Below are positions 37,379 through 46,134 of a stretch of DNA of 64,000 nt, piece by piece. The first letter of the stretch is position 1; the number at the start of each line of letters is the position of its first letter. This DNA comes from Hydrogenovibrio sp. 3SP14C1 (lineage in GTDB: Bacteria > Pseudomonadota > Gammaproteobacteria > Thiomicrospirales > Thiomicrospiraceae). Location of the stretch: contig NZ_JARTLM010000005.1 in assembly GCF_029625905.1 (NCBI RefSeq), positions 1 to 64,000 on the forward strand, in the 5' to 3' direction. The notes under the pieces were generated by a model that saw only the letters and a program-made list of their open reading frames with translations, was not told the origin of the DNA and did no database searches. Position numbers and translations under genes: made by a program.

Positions 37379-37693
37379 TTAATCGTTTGGTAATCGTTTG
37401 CCATTCGGGTTTGGGCGCATGGTGAGTAGGTTTTCGACCTCATGCTGTTCATATCCTCGCTCTAATGCATAATGAGCCAACTGATTTGCTCGGGATTGAA
37501 GAATCGAGGTTTCCGTACCATTTTCGATGGCTTCTTCAAGACAACTTGAAAGCATTTCTAAGGTATCCACTTCGTCTTCATCTTTATGAAGCCCGACTTT
37601 TTTGAGGCGAGTCAGGTTAATATCGAATTGATCTAACAATTGACGCGCTTTCAATGTCTTTTTAATATCAATGACAGATTCTGACTCTGGCAT
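37379..37693 (-). CDS. Unknown acidic protein, 104 aa
   Basis: A soluble, mostly helical acidic protein without recognised domain. It begins 37 bp after the copper ATPase gene on the same strand, so it may be cotranscribed, but it has no Cys or His cluster that would suggest copper binding. Confidence 0.55.
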   Translation of the reverse strand: MPESESVIDIKKTLKARQLLDQFDINLTRLKKVGLHKDEDEVDTLEMLSSCLEEAIENGTETSILQSRANQLAHYALERGYEQHEVENLLTMRPNPNGKRLPND

Positions 37694-37730
37694 AATCCAC
37701 CTTTCTTTTGATTGTGTTTTTTAACGATAT

Positions 37731-39743
37731 TTATAGTTTCACCCGTCTCAAGAGTTGTGCATTGATTGCGACAATAATGGTGCTTAAAGACATTAAAATC
37801 GCACCCACTGCTGGAGAGAGTAGAATGCCCCATGTTATGAGTGCGCCCGCCGCAAGTGGAATTGCGAAGAGATTATAGCCCGCAGCCCACCAGAGGTTTT
37901 GTACCATCTTTCGGTAAGTCGCTCTAGATAAGTCAATAATCTTAGGAATGTCTCTCGGATCAGAGCGAACCAAAACAATATGGCCCGCTTCAACCGCAAC
38001 ATCGGTGCCGGCACCAATGGCAATGCCGACATCAGCCGTCGCTAATGCTGGCGCATCGTTGACACCATCACCCACCATGGCAACCATTTTTCCTTTTTGT
38101 TGTAAGGCTTGTATTTTTGCTGCTTTATCTTCTGGTAGTACTTCAGAAAATACCGTATCAATACCAAGTGATTCTGCGACGCTTAAGGCAACAGCAGAGT
38201 CATCGCCTGTGAGCATTGCTACTTCAATGCCTCGTTTGTGTAAGGCATCAACCGCTTCTTGGCTTTCTTCTCGGATTGCATCAGCAATAATGAAAACCGC
38301 AATCGCATGGTTGTTTTTAACCAGATAAATAGCTGTTTGGCCATTATCAGCTGCATTTTTAGCGGCGTTGAGCAGCGCATCGGGAAATTGAATATTTTCC
38401 GTTTTTAAAAGCGATGCGCCGCCCATTTTATATTCTTGTCCCGATACGGTGGCTGAAACCCCTTTGCCGGTTAAGGCTTTAAAATTCTCAACTGGCAAAA
38501 GCGATAGGCTCTGCTCTTCAGCTGTTTTCGCGATGCCTCGAGCAATGGGGTGTTCTGATTCAGCTTCAATGCTGGCAGCAATGCTGAGCGCATCTTCTTC
38601 CACGATATTGTCCGCCAATGCCGTTTTGACTACTCTAAATTCTCCAAGCGTGAGGGTGCCGGTTTTATCAAAGACAACCGTGTCTAGTTTACGCGCTTCT
38701 TCTAAACCTCGTCGGTCTCGAATTAACAGGCCATTTTTCGCACCTAGTGAAGTTGAAATGGCCACGACTAAAGGAATGGCCAAACCAAGCGCGTGAGGGC
38801 ACGCAATAACCAAAACAGTGACAACCCGTACGATGGAAAAATCAATGGAAGCACCGATAAATTGCCAAATAATCAAAGTCAGCACGCCACTGGCAATGGC
38901 AACTGCTGTCAGCCATTGTGCAGCACGGTCGGCTAAATGTTGCGCCCGTGATTTTGATTTTTGAGCCTCGGCAACAAAACGCATGATACCGCTAAGTTTG
39001 GTGTCGTCACCCGTTCCAGTAACGTTGACTCGAAGTGAACCGGAGCCGTTAATGGTTCCAGCAATGACAGCATCGCCTGTTTGTTTTTTGACTGAATTGG
39101 ATTCTCCGGTAATCATCGATTCATTCAAATCGCTTTGTCCTTTACGGATGTCGCCATCAACCGGTACTCGATCACCAGGTCGAATCAATATGAGGTCGCC
39201 TTTATTTAATGCATGGATTGGGACTTCCTGCTCACCGGACTCATTAATCCGCAAGGCGGTATCGGGTAATAATTTGGCTAATTGGTGCAATGCACCTTGT
39301 GCTTGATGAATAGAGCGCATTTCAATCCAATGGCCAAGTAACATAATGACGATTAAGGTTGCCAACTCCCACCAGAGTGATTTCGCATCAACGAATCCTA
39401 ATTGAATCACCCAGGAAAAAACAAAAGCTACCAGTATGGCAAGTGAGATTAAAGTCATCATGCCAGGCAGTTTGGCTTTAAGTTCTTGCCAAGCGCCTTT
39501 CAAAAATACCTGGCCACCATAAAAGAAAATAAGGGTGGAAAGGAGCGGAGCAATCCAATCGGAACCCGTAAACTGGGGAGCCTGATATCCTAAAAGACTT
39601 TGAATGTGCGGCGACCAAAATATAATAGGCAAGGACAATAGTAACGAAGTCCAGAACTTATCTCTAAACATAGTAGGGGAATGGCCTTGATGTTCGTGCC
39701 TATGCTCATGTCCATGTTTCTGGTGGGCTGTTGTAACGTTCAT
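37731..39743 (-). CDS. copB: Copper-exporting P1B-type ATPase, CopB type
   Basis: The 670-aa pump exports copper or silver across the inner membrane. A His-rich N-terminus (HQKHGHEHRHEHQGH) replaces the usual Cys metal-binding domain. The transmembrane metal motif is CPH (IACPHALGLAIP), the P1B-3 mark of Cu-exporting CopB, not the CPC of CopA. TGES, DKTGTLT with the phosphorylated Asp, and VGDGVNDAPAL are all present. The 289-bp region upstream holds a 9-bp inverted repeat at 39849-39872 that could be a regulator site. Confidence 0.92.
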   Translation of the reverse strand: MNVTTAHQKHGHEHRHEHQGHSPTMFRDKFWTSLLLSLPIIFWSPHIQSLLGYQAPQFTGSDWIAPLLSTLIFFYGGQVFLKGAWQELKAKLPGMMTLISLAILVAFVFSWVIQLGFVDAKSLWWELATLIVIMLLGHWIEMRSIHQAQGALHQLAKLLPDTALRINESGEQEVPIHALNKGDLILIRPGDRVPVDGDIRKGQSDLNESMITGESNSVKKQTGDAVIAGTINGSGSLRVNVTGTGDDTKLSGIMRFVAEAQKSKSRAQHLADRAAQWLTAVAIASGVLTLIIWQFIGASIDFSIVRVVTVLVIACPHALGLAIPLVVAISTSLGAKNGLLIRDRRGLEEARKLDTVVFDKTGTLTLGEFRVVKTALADNIVEEDALSIAASIEAESEHPIARGIAKTAEEQSLSLLPVENFKALTGKGVSATVSGQEYKMGGASLLKTENIQFPDALLNAAKNAADNGQTAIYLVKNNHAIAVFIIADAIREESQEAVDALHKRGIEVAMLTGDDSAVALSVAESLGIDTVFSEVLPEDKAAKIQALQQKGKMVAMVGDGVNDAPALATADVGIAIGAGTDVAVEAGHIVLVRSDPRDIPKIIDLSRATYRKMVQNLWWAAGYNLFAIPLAAGALITWGILLSPAVGAILMSLSTIIVAINAQLLRRVKL

Positions 39744-39848
39744 GCGGACTCCTTATTGGCTTGTCGTTGAAGCAAGAAGATGATTATTAAACTAAAATCA
39801 TTTTGGAGCGATATTGTCATTATCCTAAACCACTCTCTTTATGAGGTC

Positions 39849-39872
39849 AAAATAAGTGCATTTACTTATTTT
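39849..39872. promoter_or_regulatory. 9-bp perfect inverted repeat upstream of copB, possible operator
   Basis: AAAATAAGT and ACTTATTTT flank a six-base spacer, about 105 bp before the copB start. It is not a CueR- or CsoR-like site by sequence. It could be an operator or simply an AT-rich hairpin. The rest of the 289-bp region between copB and rluF shows no gene. Confidence 0.3.
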
Positions 39873-39915
39873 ATTTAAGGTTTATAGTCAGTTTGTCCAT
39901 ACCGTATAAAAATAG

Positions 39916-39925
39916 CCAGGTCTGG
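39916..39925. repeat. CCAGGTCTGG variant between divergent copB and rluF
   Basis: One base from the consensus, preceded by AAAAATAG as in other copies. Unlike the other intergenic copies it sits between gene starts, so termination is an unlikely role here. Confidence 0.7.
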
Positions 39926-40032
39926 CTTAACAGAGTAAGCGGAATCACTTGAGTTAAAAACGGTAAAATAATGAAAAACAGTGAATAACAAAGAATGACA
40001 AGATAGAGACTGCCACCCTAGAATCAAATATT

Positions 40033-40725
40033 ATGCGACTTAATAAACTTATCAGCCAAGCGGGACTCGGATCTAGAAAACAAGCAGATATCTGGATTGC
40101 AGAGGGACGAGTGACGGTTAATGAACAAAAAGCCGACATCGGGCAAAAAGTGACGCAGGCAGATCAGGTTTTTTTTGATGGACAGCCGGTTGACTGGCAT
40201 TCATCTGTTTTTTTGGTGGCATACCATAAGCCCGTGGGAGTGGTCTGCACGCATGACCAATCGGTTGCCAATAATTTGGTCGAGTCGACCGGACTCACAC
40301 AACACTTTTCTGCTATGGGTCGATTAGACAAAGCATCAGAAGGGCTGATGATTCTAACCAATCAAGGGGAACTGACGAACCATATTTTACAGCCCGCTTT
40401 TGCGCATGAAAAAGAATATTGGGTTGAGGTGGATCAAGCGTTGACGCAACACTTTGTAACCACGATGCAGCAAGGTGTTGAAATTATGGGACAGATGACC
40501 AAGCCTTGTGAGGTGGAAGCGACAGGTGAGTGTTGTTTTAAAATTGTTCTCACACAAGGGCTTAACAAGCAAATTCGTCGAATGTGCAAAGCACTGGGGT
40601 TTCGCGTGTTACGTCTGCAGCGCATTCGTATTGCTCAAGTTTCTCTTGGCGATCTAGCGGTGAATACGTTAAGAGAACTTGATGATGATGAAAAATTGGC
40701 TTTGCAGCAGTTGTTGCCTTCTTGA
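40033..40725 (+). CDS. rluF: 23S rRNA pseudouridine synthase, RluF-like
   Basis: The 230-aa protein has an N-terminal S4 RNA-binding domain (MRLNKLISQAGLGSRKQADIWI) and an RsuA-family catalytic domain with the catalytic Asp in MGRLDKASEGLMILTN. The segment LTQGLNKQIRRMCKALGFRV is typical of RluF, which modifies U2604 and U2605 in 23S rRNA. It is shorter than E. coli RluF because it lacks the C-terminal extension. It is convergent with the SDR gene, whose stop lies 6 bp away. Confidence 0.88.
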   Translation: MRLNKLISQAGLGSRKQADIWIAEGRVTVNEQKADIGQKVTQADQVFFDGQPVDWHSSVFLVAYHKPVGVVCTHDQSVANNLVESTGLTQHFSAMGRLDKASEGLMILTNQGELTNHILQPAFAHEKEYWVEVDQALTQHFVTTMQQGVEIMGQMTKPCEVEATGECCFKIVLTQGLNKQIRRMCKALGFRVLRLQRIRIAQVSLGDLAVNTLRELDDDEKLALQQLLPS

Positions 40726-40730
40726 GTTGT

Positions 40731-41429
40731 TTATCTTGGGAAAGCGCCATTGTTGATATCAATACAGACCCCATTAATATATTCTGGCGAGAGTGTTCCT
40801 AACCAACCGATGGTGTCAGCAACTTCTTTTGCCGTGGCGAAACGGCCGGTGATAACGTTTTGTTTAAAGGCATTGCGTCGAGCTTCTGGAATGACGTCCA
40901 GCATGTCTGTTTCAGCCGGGCTGGGTGCGACTGCATTAATCAAAACACCTTCTGGCCCAAAAATTTTAGAAAAACTTTTGGTTGCGTTAATCAGTGCCGC
41001 CTTACTCATACCGTACCACACATCAGGATGACCAATCTGGCCTGCTATAGAGGCATTATTAACAATACGACCACCGCCTGATGTCGCCATTTTTTTGCCG
41101 ATTTCTTGCATAAGCATGACAGGTGCTTCCAAGTTTAATTTCATCAAATGATGAATCTTTTCTGTTGGGTAAGCGTCATAGGGAAGGGAGTACATAATTC
41201 CGGCATTATTGATCAGTACATCAACCGGATCTAACTCATTAACCAAATTAGGAATACCCTCTATGTCAGAGAGGTCATATTCCACCATTGTGATGCCAGC
41301 ATGATCCGCTAATGGAAACGTTGAAAAATCACGCGCCAATACAATGACCTCATAATGATGTTCTAAAAAATAACGGGTTGTTTCAAGTCCGATGCCTTTA
41401 TTCCCACCGGTAATTAATGCTGTTTTCAT
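40731..41429 (-). CDS. Short-chain dehydrogenase/reductase
   Basis: The 232-aa SDR enzyme has the cofactor loop TGGNKGIG, the structural NNAGIMY, catalytic Ser in VNNASIAG and the YGMSK pair, so it is likely an active NAD(P)-dependent oxidoreductase. An acidic residue after the second strand is not evident (VLARD), leaving NADPH use plausible. Substrate unknown. ATG at 41429 gives the tight SDR start MKTALITGG; a GTG 9 bp upstream is rejected. Confidence 0.88.
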   Translation of the reverse strand: MKTALITGGNKGIGLETTRYFLEHHYEVIVLARDFSTFPLADHAGITMVEYDLSDIEGIPNLVNELDPVDVLINNAGIMYSLPYDAYPTEKIHHLMKLNLEAPVMLMQEIGKKMATSGGGRIVNNASIAGQIGHPDVWYGMSKAALINATKSFSKIFGPEGVLINAVAPSPAETDMLDVIPEARRNAFKQNVITGRFATAKEVADTIGWLGTLSPEYINGVCIDINNGAFPR

Positions 41430-41622
41430 AGGGTTCACTTGGTTTTTAAAAGGTTGAATTTAGCCTACTATACATCTTGTTTAGGATTAAAGGGGGTAAT
41501 CTATCAAGATAGGGCGATGGCTATTATTTTATTGAAATTATTCCATAAATTGGCGTAAAGTAGAAACTAAGAAGCTTGTTGTAAACCTTGTCAGGATGAT
41601 AAAGGCTGCATAAGGAGTGATT

Positions 41623-43014
41623 ATGGATCGCATTGTAAAGCTTGATAAATGGATGCCGTTACTGATATTGGTGGGTGCGCTTTTGCAGAGTGCTCCAGTA
41701 TTCAGTGCCACAACAGCAGAGTCTTATGATGGGCAAGTCATTCAATTGACGGTTCATGATGCGATTGGACCTGCGACGGTTGATTATATCGAACGATCCT
41801 TGGATAAAGCTGCACAAGGTCAAGTTGAGTTGGTCGTGATTCAACTGGATACGCCTGGTGGACTCAGCTCATCCATGCGAAGCATCATTCAAAATATTGC
41901 TAATTCTCCCGTTCCTGTTGCAACTTATGTTGCGCCATCAGGTGCGCGTGCAGCCAGTGCAGGTACTTATATTTTATACGCGAGTCATATCGCGGCAATG
42001 GCGCCGGGTACAAATCTTGGCGCTGCGACGCCAGTGCAAATCGGGGGTATCTCTTTACCAAACCCGTCTGACGATTCTAAAAAAACAGCCACCGAACCTG
42101 TTTCTGAAGATGCCAGTAAACGTAAAGCAATCAATGATGCGGTGGCGTATATTCAAGGGCTCGCACAGTTACATAATCGTAATGCCGATTGGGCGGAAAA
42201 AGCGGTCAGAGAAGCGGCCAGTTTATCTGCCAATGCCGCATTAAAACTCAATGTAGTTGACTTGATAGCCAAAAATCTGCCTGATTTGTTGCAACAAGTC
42301 GATGGTAAAAAAATAACATTCAATGGATCAGATCGCATTTTAAAAACAGCCAATGCATCCATTGTTCTGTTCGCGCCCGATTGGCGAAGTGAATTTTTGA
42401 GTGTGATTACCAATCCCAATATTGCTTATATATTATTGTTGATTGGTGTGTACGGGTTGATTTTTGAATTTCTCAATCCAGGTGGCATTGTTCCCGGCAC
42501 CATTGGTGCGATTGCCATTTTGCTGGCGTTATATGCTTTTCAACTTCTACCGATCAACTATGCCGGCATGGCGTTGATTCTGTTGGGGATCGGACTGATG
42601 GTGGGCGAAGCTTTCGAGCCGAGTTTCGGTATGTTAGGAATTGGAGGCATTGTCTCGTTCGTGTTTGGTTCCATTATTCTAATGGATACCGATGCGCCAG
42701 GGTTTGGTATTGACCTGTCGGTCATTATTACTTTCGCAGCTGTCAGTGCGCTTATCTTGATTGCAGTGGTGCATCTCGCACTCAAATCTTATCGTCAGCC
42801 GATTGTCAGCGGCATCCAAGAATTGGTTGGCGGGGAAGGTGTCGTGGTGGAAGATTTTGTTGATAAAGGACATGTCATGATTCACGGCGAACATTGGCAA
42901 GCCGTCAGTCAGATACCAATGAAAAAGAACCAAACGGTTAAAGTCACCGGGCTTAAAAACCTGACATTAACCGTGAAACCGATCGATTCGACAAAAAAGG
43001 AGACGTTAAGATGA
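41623..43014 (+). CDS. Full-length NfeD family membrane serine protease
   Basis: The 463-aa protein has a signal peptide or first membrane helix, a ClpP-like periplasmic domain ([37 protein letters not shown] with the catalytic Ser, then [13 protein letters not shown]), four to five membrane segments (about 260-390) and a C-terminal NfeD OB domain. It cleaves or regulates its SPFH partner. AAGGAG precedes the ATG at 41623 by 5 bp. The slipin gene overlaps its stop by four bases, the standard pair. Confidence 0.92.
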   Translation: MDRIVKLDKWMPLLILVGALLQSAPVFSATTAESYDGQVIQLTVHDAIGPATVDYIERSLDKAAQGQVELVVIQLDTPGGLSSSMRSIIQNIANSPVPVATYVAPSGARAASAGTYILYASHIAAMAPGTNLGAATPVQIGGISLPNPSDDSKKTATEPVSEDASKRKAINDAVAYIQGLAQLHNRNADWAEKAVREAASLSANAALKLNVVDLIAKNLPDLLQQVDGKKITFNGSDRILKTANASIVLFAPDWRSEFLSVITNPNIAYILLLIGVYGLIFEFLNPGGIVPGTIGAIAILLALYAFQLLPINYAGMALILLGIGLMVGEAFEPSFGMLGIGGIVSFVFGSIILMDTDAPGFGIDLSVIITFAAVSALILIAVVHLALKSYRQPIVSGIQELVGGEGVVVEDFVDKGHVMIHGEHWQAVSQIPMKKNQTVKVTGLKNLTLTVKPIDSTKKETLR

Positions 43015-43760
43015 CAGGCTATAGTTTGTATATTGTGCTCGCGGTGGTGGTGCTGTTTTTTATCAGTGCCATTCGGATTTTACGAGAGTATGAAAGAGGC
43101 GTTATTTTCATGCTGGGACGTTTCTGGAAAGTCAAAGGTCCGGGGTTTATTTTGGTGATTCCTATTATCCAGCAAATGGAAAAGGTCGATTTACGTACCA
43201 TTGTGATGGATGTGCCTAGTCAGGATGTCATTTCACGTGATAATGTGTCAGTACATGTTAATGCCGTGGTTTATTTTCGTGTCATAGAACCGGATAAAGC
43301 CATTATCCAAGTTGAGCATTTTAATGATGCTATCAGTCAGTTGGCACAAACGACGTTACGCTCGGTTCTAGGTCAACATGAATTGGATGAAATGCTGTCG
43401 GAGCGCGATCGACTGAATGCCGATATTCAAACGGTGCTTGATCAGCAAACCGATGCTTGGGGTGTTAAAGTCAGTAATGTGGAAATCAAACACGTCGACA
43501 TCGATGAAAGTATGATTCGAGCCATTGCGAAACAAGCAGAAGCGGAACGAACAAGACGTGCCAAAGTGATTCATGCGGAAGGGGAAATGCAAGCGTCTCA
43601 AAAATTACTTGAAGCCGCTCAAATTTTGTCGAAGCAACCACAAGCGCTACAGTTGCGTTATTTGCAAACCTTGACTGAAATTGCGAATGATCGTTCAAAC
43701 ACCATTGTCTTTCCGTTGCCAATGGAGTTGATTGATTCGTTGTTTAACAAAACCAAATAA
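43011..43760 (+). CDS. Slipin (stomatin-like SPFH protein)
   Basis: The 249-aa protein has one N-terminal membrane segment (about 4-22) and an SPFH domain beginning [21 protein letters not shown], with [25 protein letters not shown] and a C-terminal helix [20 protein letters not shown] that oligomerises. It organises membrane microdomains with its NfeD protease partner, whose gene overlaps by ATGA. It is followed by a palindrome in terminator position. Confidence 0.95.
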   Translation: MTGYSLYIVLAVVVLFFISAIRILREYERGVIFMLGRFWKVKGPGFILVIPIIQQMEKVDLRTIVMDVPSQDVISRDNVSVHVNAVVYFRVIEPDKAIIQVEHFNDAISQLAQTTLRSVLGQHELDEMLSERDRLNADIQTVLDQQTDAWGVKVSNVEIKHVDIDESMIRAIAKQAEAERTRRAKVIHAEGEMQASQKLLEAAQILSKQPQALQLRYLQTLTEIANDRSNTIVFPLPMELIDSLFNKTK

Positions 43761-43776
43761 TACCCAGGCCTGGGTA
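43761..43776. terminator. 16-bp perfect palindrome with CCAGGCCTGG core between convergent genes
   Basis: The core is at 43764-43773, extended by TAC/GTA. It follows the slipin stop immediately and lies 34 bp from the end of dbpA. T runs are short, so the repeat call is firmer than its role as terminator. Confidence 0.65.
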
Positions 43777-43809
43777 CTATTGAATGAAGGCGCTCAGTAA
43801 CTGAACTGG

Positions 43810-45216
43810 TTAGCGGGTGAGTTTATGCACTCGGAAATTGCGGCCTTTCAGTTTGCCTGCGCCCAATTGTTTAAGCGCTTGTTTGAACATTAAACGGGTG
43901 ACGGCCACATAAGATTTTTTGTCGGTAATTTTGATTTTCCCAACTTGTCCGGCATTTAAAACATCATTGGCTGTTAAAGCCCCTAAAATATCACCAGGAC
44001 GCAGCTTGTTTTTCTTGCCGCCATCAATCAGTAACGTCACCATCTTTGCTTGCAAAGGCGGTTGATTGAGTAATCTGGTATCCGGTAAAGGTTCAGGCTG
44101 AATGTCTTGATTCAGGTATTCAGATAAAATGGCGACCTTATAACTTTCTTTATCACTGATAAAACTGCACGCCATGCCTTGGCTACCTGCACGACCCGTT
44201 CGGCCGATGCGATGGACATGCACTTCTGGGTCATGCGCCAAATGAAAGTTCACCACGGCATCAAGTGATTCAATGTCCAAGCCTCGAGCAGCGACATCGG
44301 TCGCCACTAAAATGGAAATACTTTTGTTCGCAAACTGGATTAAGGTTTGATCTCGATCACGTTGTTCCAAATCACCATGCAATGCCAGCGCACTGAATCC
44401 CAAATCACGTAAGGTATCGGCCACCATTTGAACTTCTTTTTTGGTGTTACAAAATACTACGCTGGATTCCGGTTTGGCTTGCAACAGGACTAAGCGTAGG
44501 GCTTGCAAGCGTTGTTCGGTACTCTCAACGTTATAAAAATGTTGAGAAATGGTGCTGTCATCATGTCTGGAGTCCACTTCCACTCGAACAGGGGCGTGCA
44601 TTATTTGTTGGCTGATTTTTTCAATTTGTTTTGGAAAAGTTGCGCTGAATAATAAGGTTTGGCGTTGGTCGGGTAACTGCTCGTTAATCGCATCCAACGC
44701 AGGTTGGAATCCCATTTCCAACATTCTGTCCGCTTCGTCTAACACCAATGTATGCACTTCATTTAAGGTTAAACGTGCTTTTTTGAGGTGATCTAGAATT
44801 CGTCCCGGTGTCCCGACAACAATATGTGCGCCTTGCTGTAATGAGCTGATTTGTGGTCCCATCGGCATACCGCCACACAAGGTTAATACTTTTATGTTTT
44901 GTAGCTGACGGGCCAAACGACGGATTTCAGTCGCCACTTGATCAGCTAATTCACGTGTTGGACAGAGCACCAATGCCTGTACATTAAAATTTTTCACATC
45001 TAATTTCTGGAGCACGCCCAAACCAAACGCAGCGGTTTTTCCTGAGCCTGTTTTCCCTTGGGCGATGACGTCTTGTCCATCCAAAATAGGCGGTAAGCTT
45101 TGCGCTTGAATGTCGGTTAAAAAATGATAATCCAAGGTTTTCAGGTTACTTAAAAGATCAGGATGAAGATCAAGTGTTGAAAAAGCCAAAGCATTTGAAG
45201 TGGATGTGGTACTCAA
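43810..45216 (-). CDS. dbpA: ATP-dependent RNA helicase DbpA
   Basis: The 468-aa DEAD-box helicase acts in 50S ribosome assembly. Motifs are seen in order: Q motif region, GKTGSGKTAAFG, PTRELADQ, VLDEADRML, FSATFP, and HRIGRTGRAGS. The C-terminal domain (about 395-468) with VTLLIDGGKKNKLRPGDILGAL and RNFRVHKL is the DbpA domain that binds 23S rRNA helix 92. It is monocistronic; a 148-bp gap before it shows no gene. Confidence 0.95.
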   Translation of the reverse strand: MSTTSTSNALAFSTLDLHPDLLSNLKTLDYHFLTDIQAQSLPPILDGQDVIAQGKTGSGKTAAFGLGVLQKLDVKNFNVQALVLCPTRELADQVATEIRRLARQLQNIKVLTLCGGMPMGPQISSLQQGAHIVVGTPGRILDHLKKARLTLNEVHTLVLDEADRMLEMGFQPALDAINEQLPDQRQTLLFSATFPKQIEKISQQIMHAPVRVEVDSRHDDSTISQHFYNVESTEQRLQALRLVLLQAKPESSVVFCNTKKEVQMVADTLRDLGFSALALHGDLEQRDRDQTLIQFANKSISILVATDVAARGLDIESLDAVVNFHLAHDPEVHVHRIGRTGRAGSQGMACSFISDKESYKVAILSEYLNQDIQPEPLPDTRLLNQPPLQAKMVTLLIDGGKKNKLRPGDILGALTANDVLNAGQVGKIKITDKKSYVAVTRLMFKQALKQLGAGKLKGRNFRVHKLTR

Positions 45217-45364
45217 GAGACGTGTTCCTTAGGGTAAAAAATCGAAAATAACCAGAGATGGATAAGTGTCGGTATTATAAAGCTTTTGATCAAACAAAAG
45301 ACATTAAAAACAAGAAGTTTTAACGCTTTTGAATGACGGCTTGCCAGCTACTTTTTATGTCCGA

Positions 45365-45823
45365 TTAAGGGGTTCGGGATGTTACCGTATGACTGATTTG
45401 ATCCAATACGTTTGATATTTTTGCGATTGCAGGACAATTTTCTGCTTGGTGACGTTTACTAATATAATCGGGGGCGTTATAACTCAACCAAACCTGTGAG
45501 TTTTTATCTTTCCAGACCAATGCTTTTAAGGGCGTATCAATGCCAATTGTTTGTGAACAGCGCATAAAAGGCGTCCCGCCTTTCGGATTGCCAAAGATCA
45601 ATACCGATGTTGGTCGTAACGTTTGTCCGACAGATTTGGCACCGGCTGTATGATTCACTTTGACAAAGATTTTTAACCCTTTTGCTTGGACCGCCTCTTC
45701 AAGTTTTTGCATGGTTTGTCCGGCAGAGTAAGGACTTTTAATCGAGATTAAACCATCGGCAGCCAATGCTGAAGAAGAGAGAGTCAATAACATCGGCAGC
45801 AAAATCAGACGTAAACGCATCAT
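45365..45823 (-). CDS. DUF302 family exported protein
   Basis: The 152-aa protein has a signal peptide (MMRLRLILLPMLLTLSSSALA-AD) and a DUF302 domain (SAGQTMQKLEEAVQAKGLKIFVKVNHTAGA ... SVLIFGNPKGGTPFM). DUF302 proteins are small alpha/beta proteins of unknown role, some suggested to bind copper or cofactors. ATG at 45823 is chosen because AGAGGA lies upstream and a signal peptide follows; a longer frame with a basic, unsupported N-terminus is rejected. Confidence 0.88.
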   Translation of the reverse strand: MMRLRLILLPMLLTLSSSALAADGLISIKSPYSAGQTMQKLEEAVQAKGLKIFVKVNHTAGAKSVGQTLRPTSVLIFGNPKGGTPFMRCSQTIGIDTPLKALVWKDKNSQVWLSYNAPDYISKRHQAENCPAIAKISNVLDQISHTVTSRTP

Positions 45824-45875
45824 ACGGTTAATCCTCTTGAATGTCAGTGATGAAAAAAACATATTTGTGCAAATC

Positions 45876-45904
45876 AGACTATGCCTCTTTAAACCGATTG
45901 TCAA
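45876..45904 (-). promoter_or_regulatory. Promoter for the DUF302 gene
   Basis: On the minus strand a perfect TTGACA (45899-45904) is followed after 17 bp by TAGTCT (45876-45881), about 55 bp before the start. Together with the hrpA promoter it explains the 311-bp divergent region 45824-46134, in which no gene is seen. Confidence 0.5.
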
Positions 45905-46064
45905 ATAACCATAATATTTTTTACCATAGTAACTAATTGATTTTAATATCAAATAATTTCTAGATTACCACTAATGGTCTAAGTTCGATAAGCCGAAATT
46001 GGTACGCTTAGCTGGTTTCTTCGCCTTTTTTCCGCAACGATCTCGACCAAAATGGAACTCATTT

Positions 46065-46093
46065 TTGGCAAAGTGCTCCATCTAGCGTAAAAT
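46065..46093 (+). promoter_or_regulatory. Sigma-70 promoter for hrpA
   Basis: TTGGCA at 46065-46070 and TAAAAT at 46088-46093 are separated by exactly 17 bp, about 42 bp before the hrpA start at 46135. Confidence 0.7.
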
Positions 46094-46134
46094 GCGCTTT
46101 CTATTTAAAACCTGAGTGTCTTTTGCCTGCTTCC

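Noticed and set aside
38449-38796. Plus-strand frame inside the copper ATPase gene
   Set aside because: Antisense shadow of a gene with all P-type ATPase motifs; no ribosome site or family match.
39954-40139. Small minus-strand frame before and within rluF
   Set aside because: It overlaps the S4 domain of rluF and shows no ribosome site; the region is better read as rluF leader.
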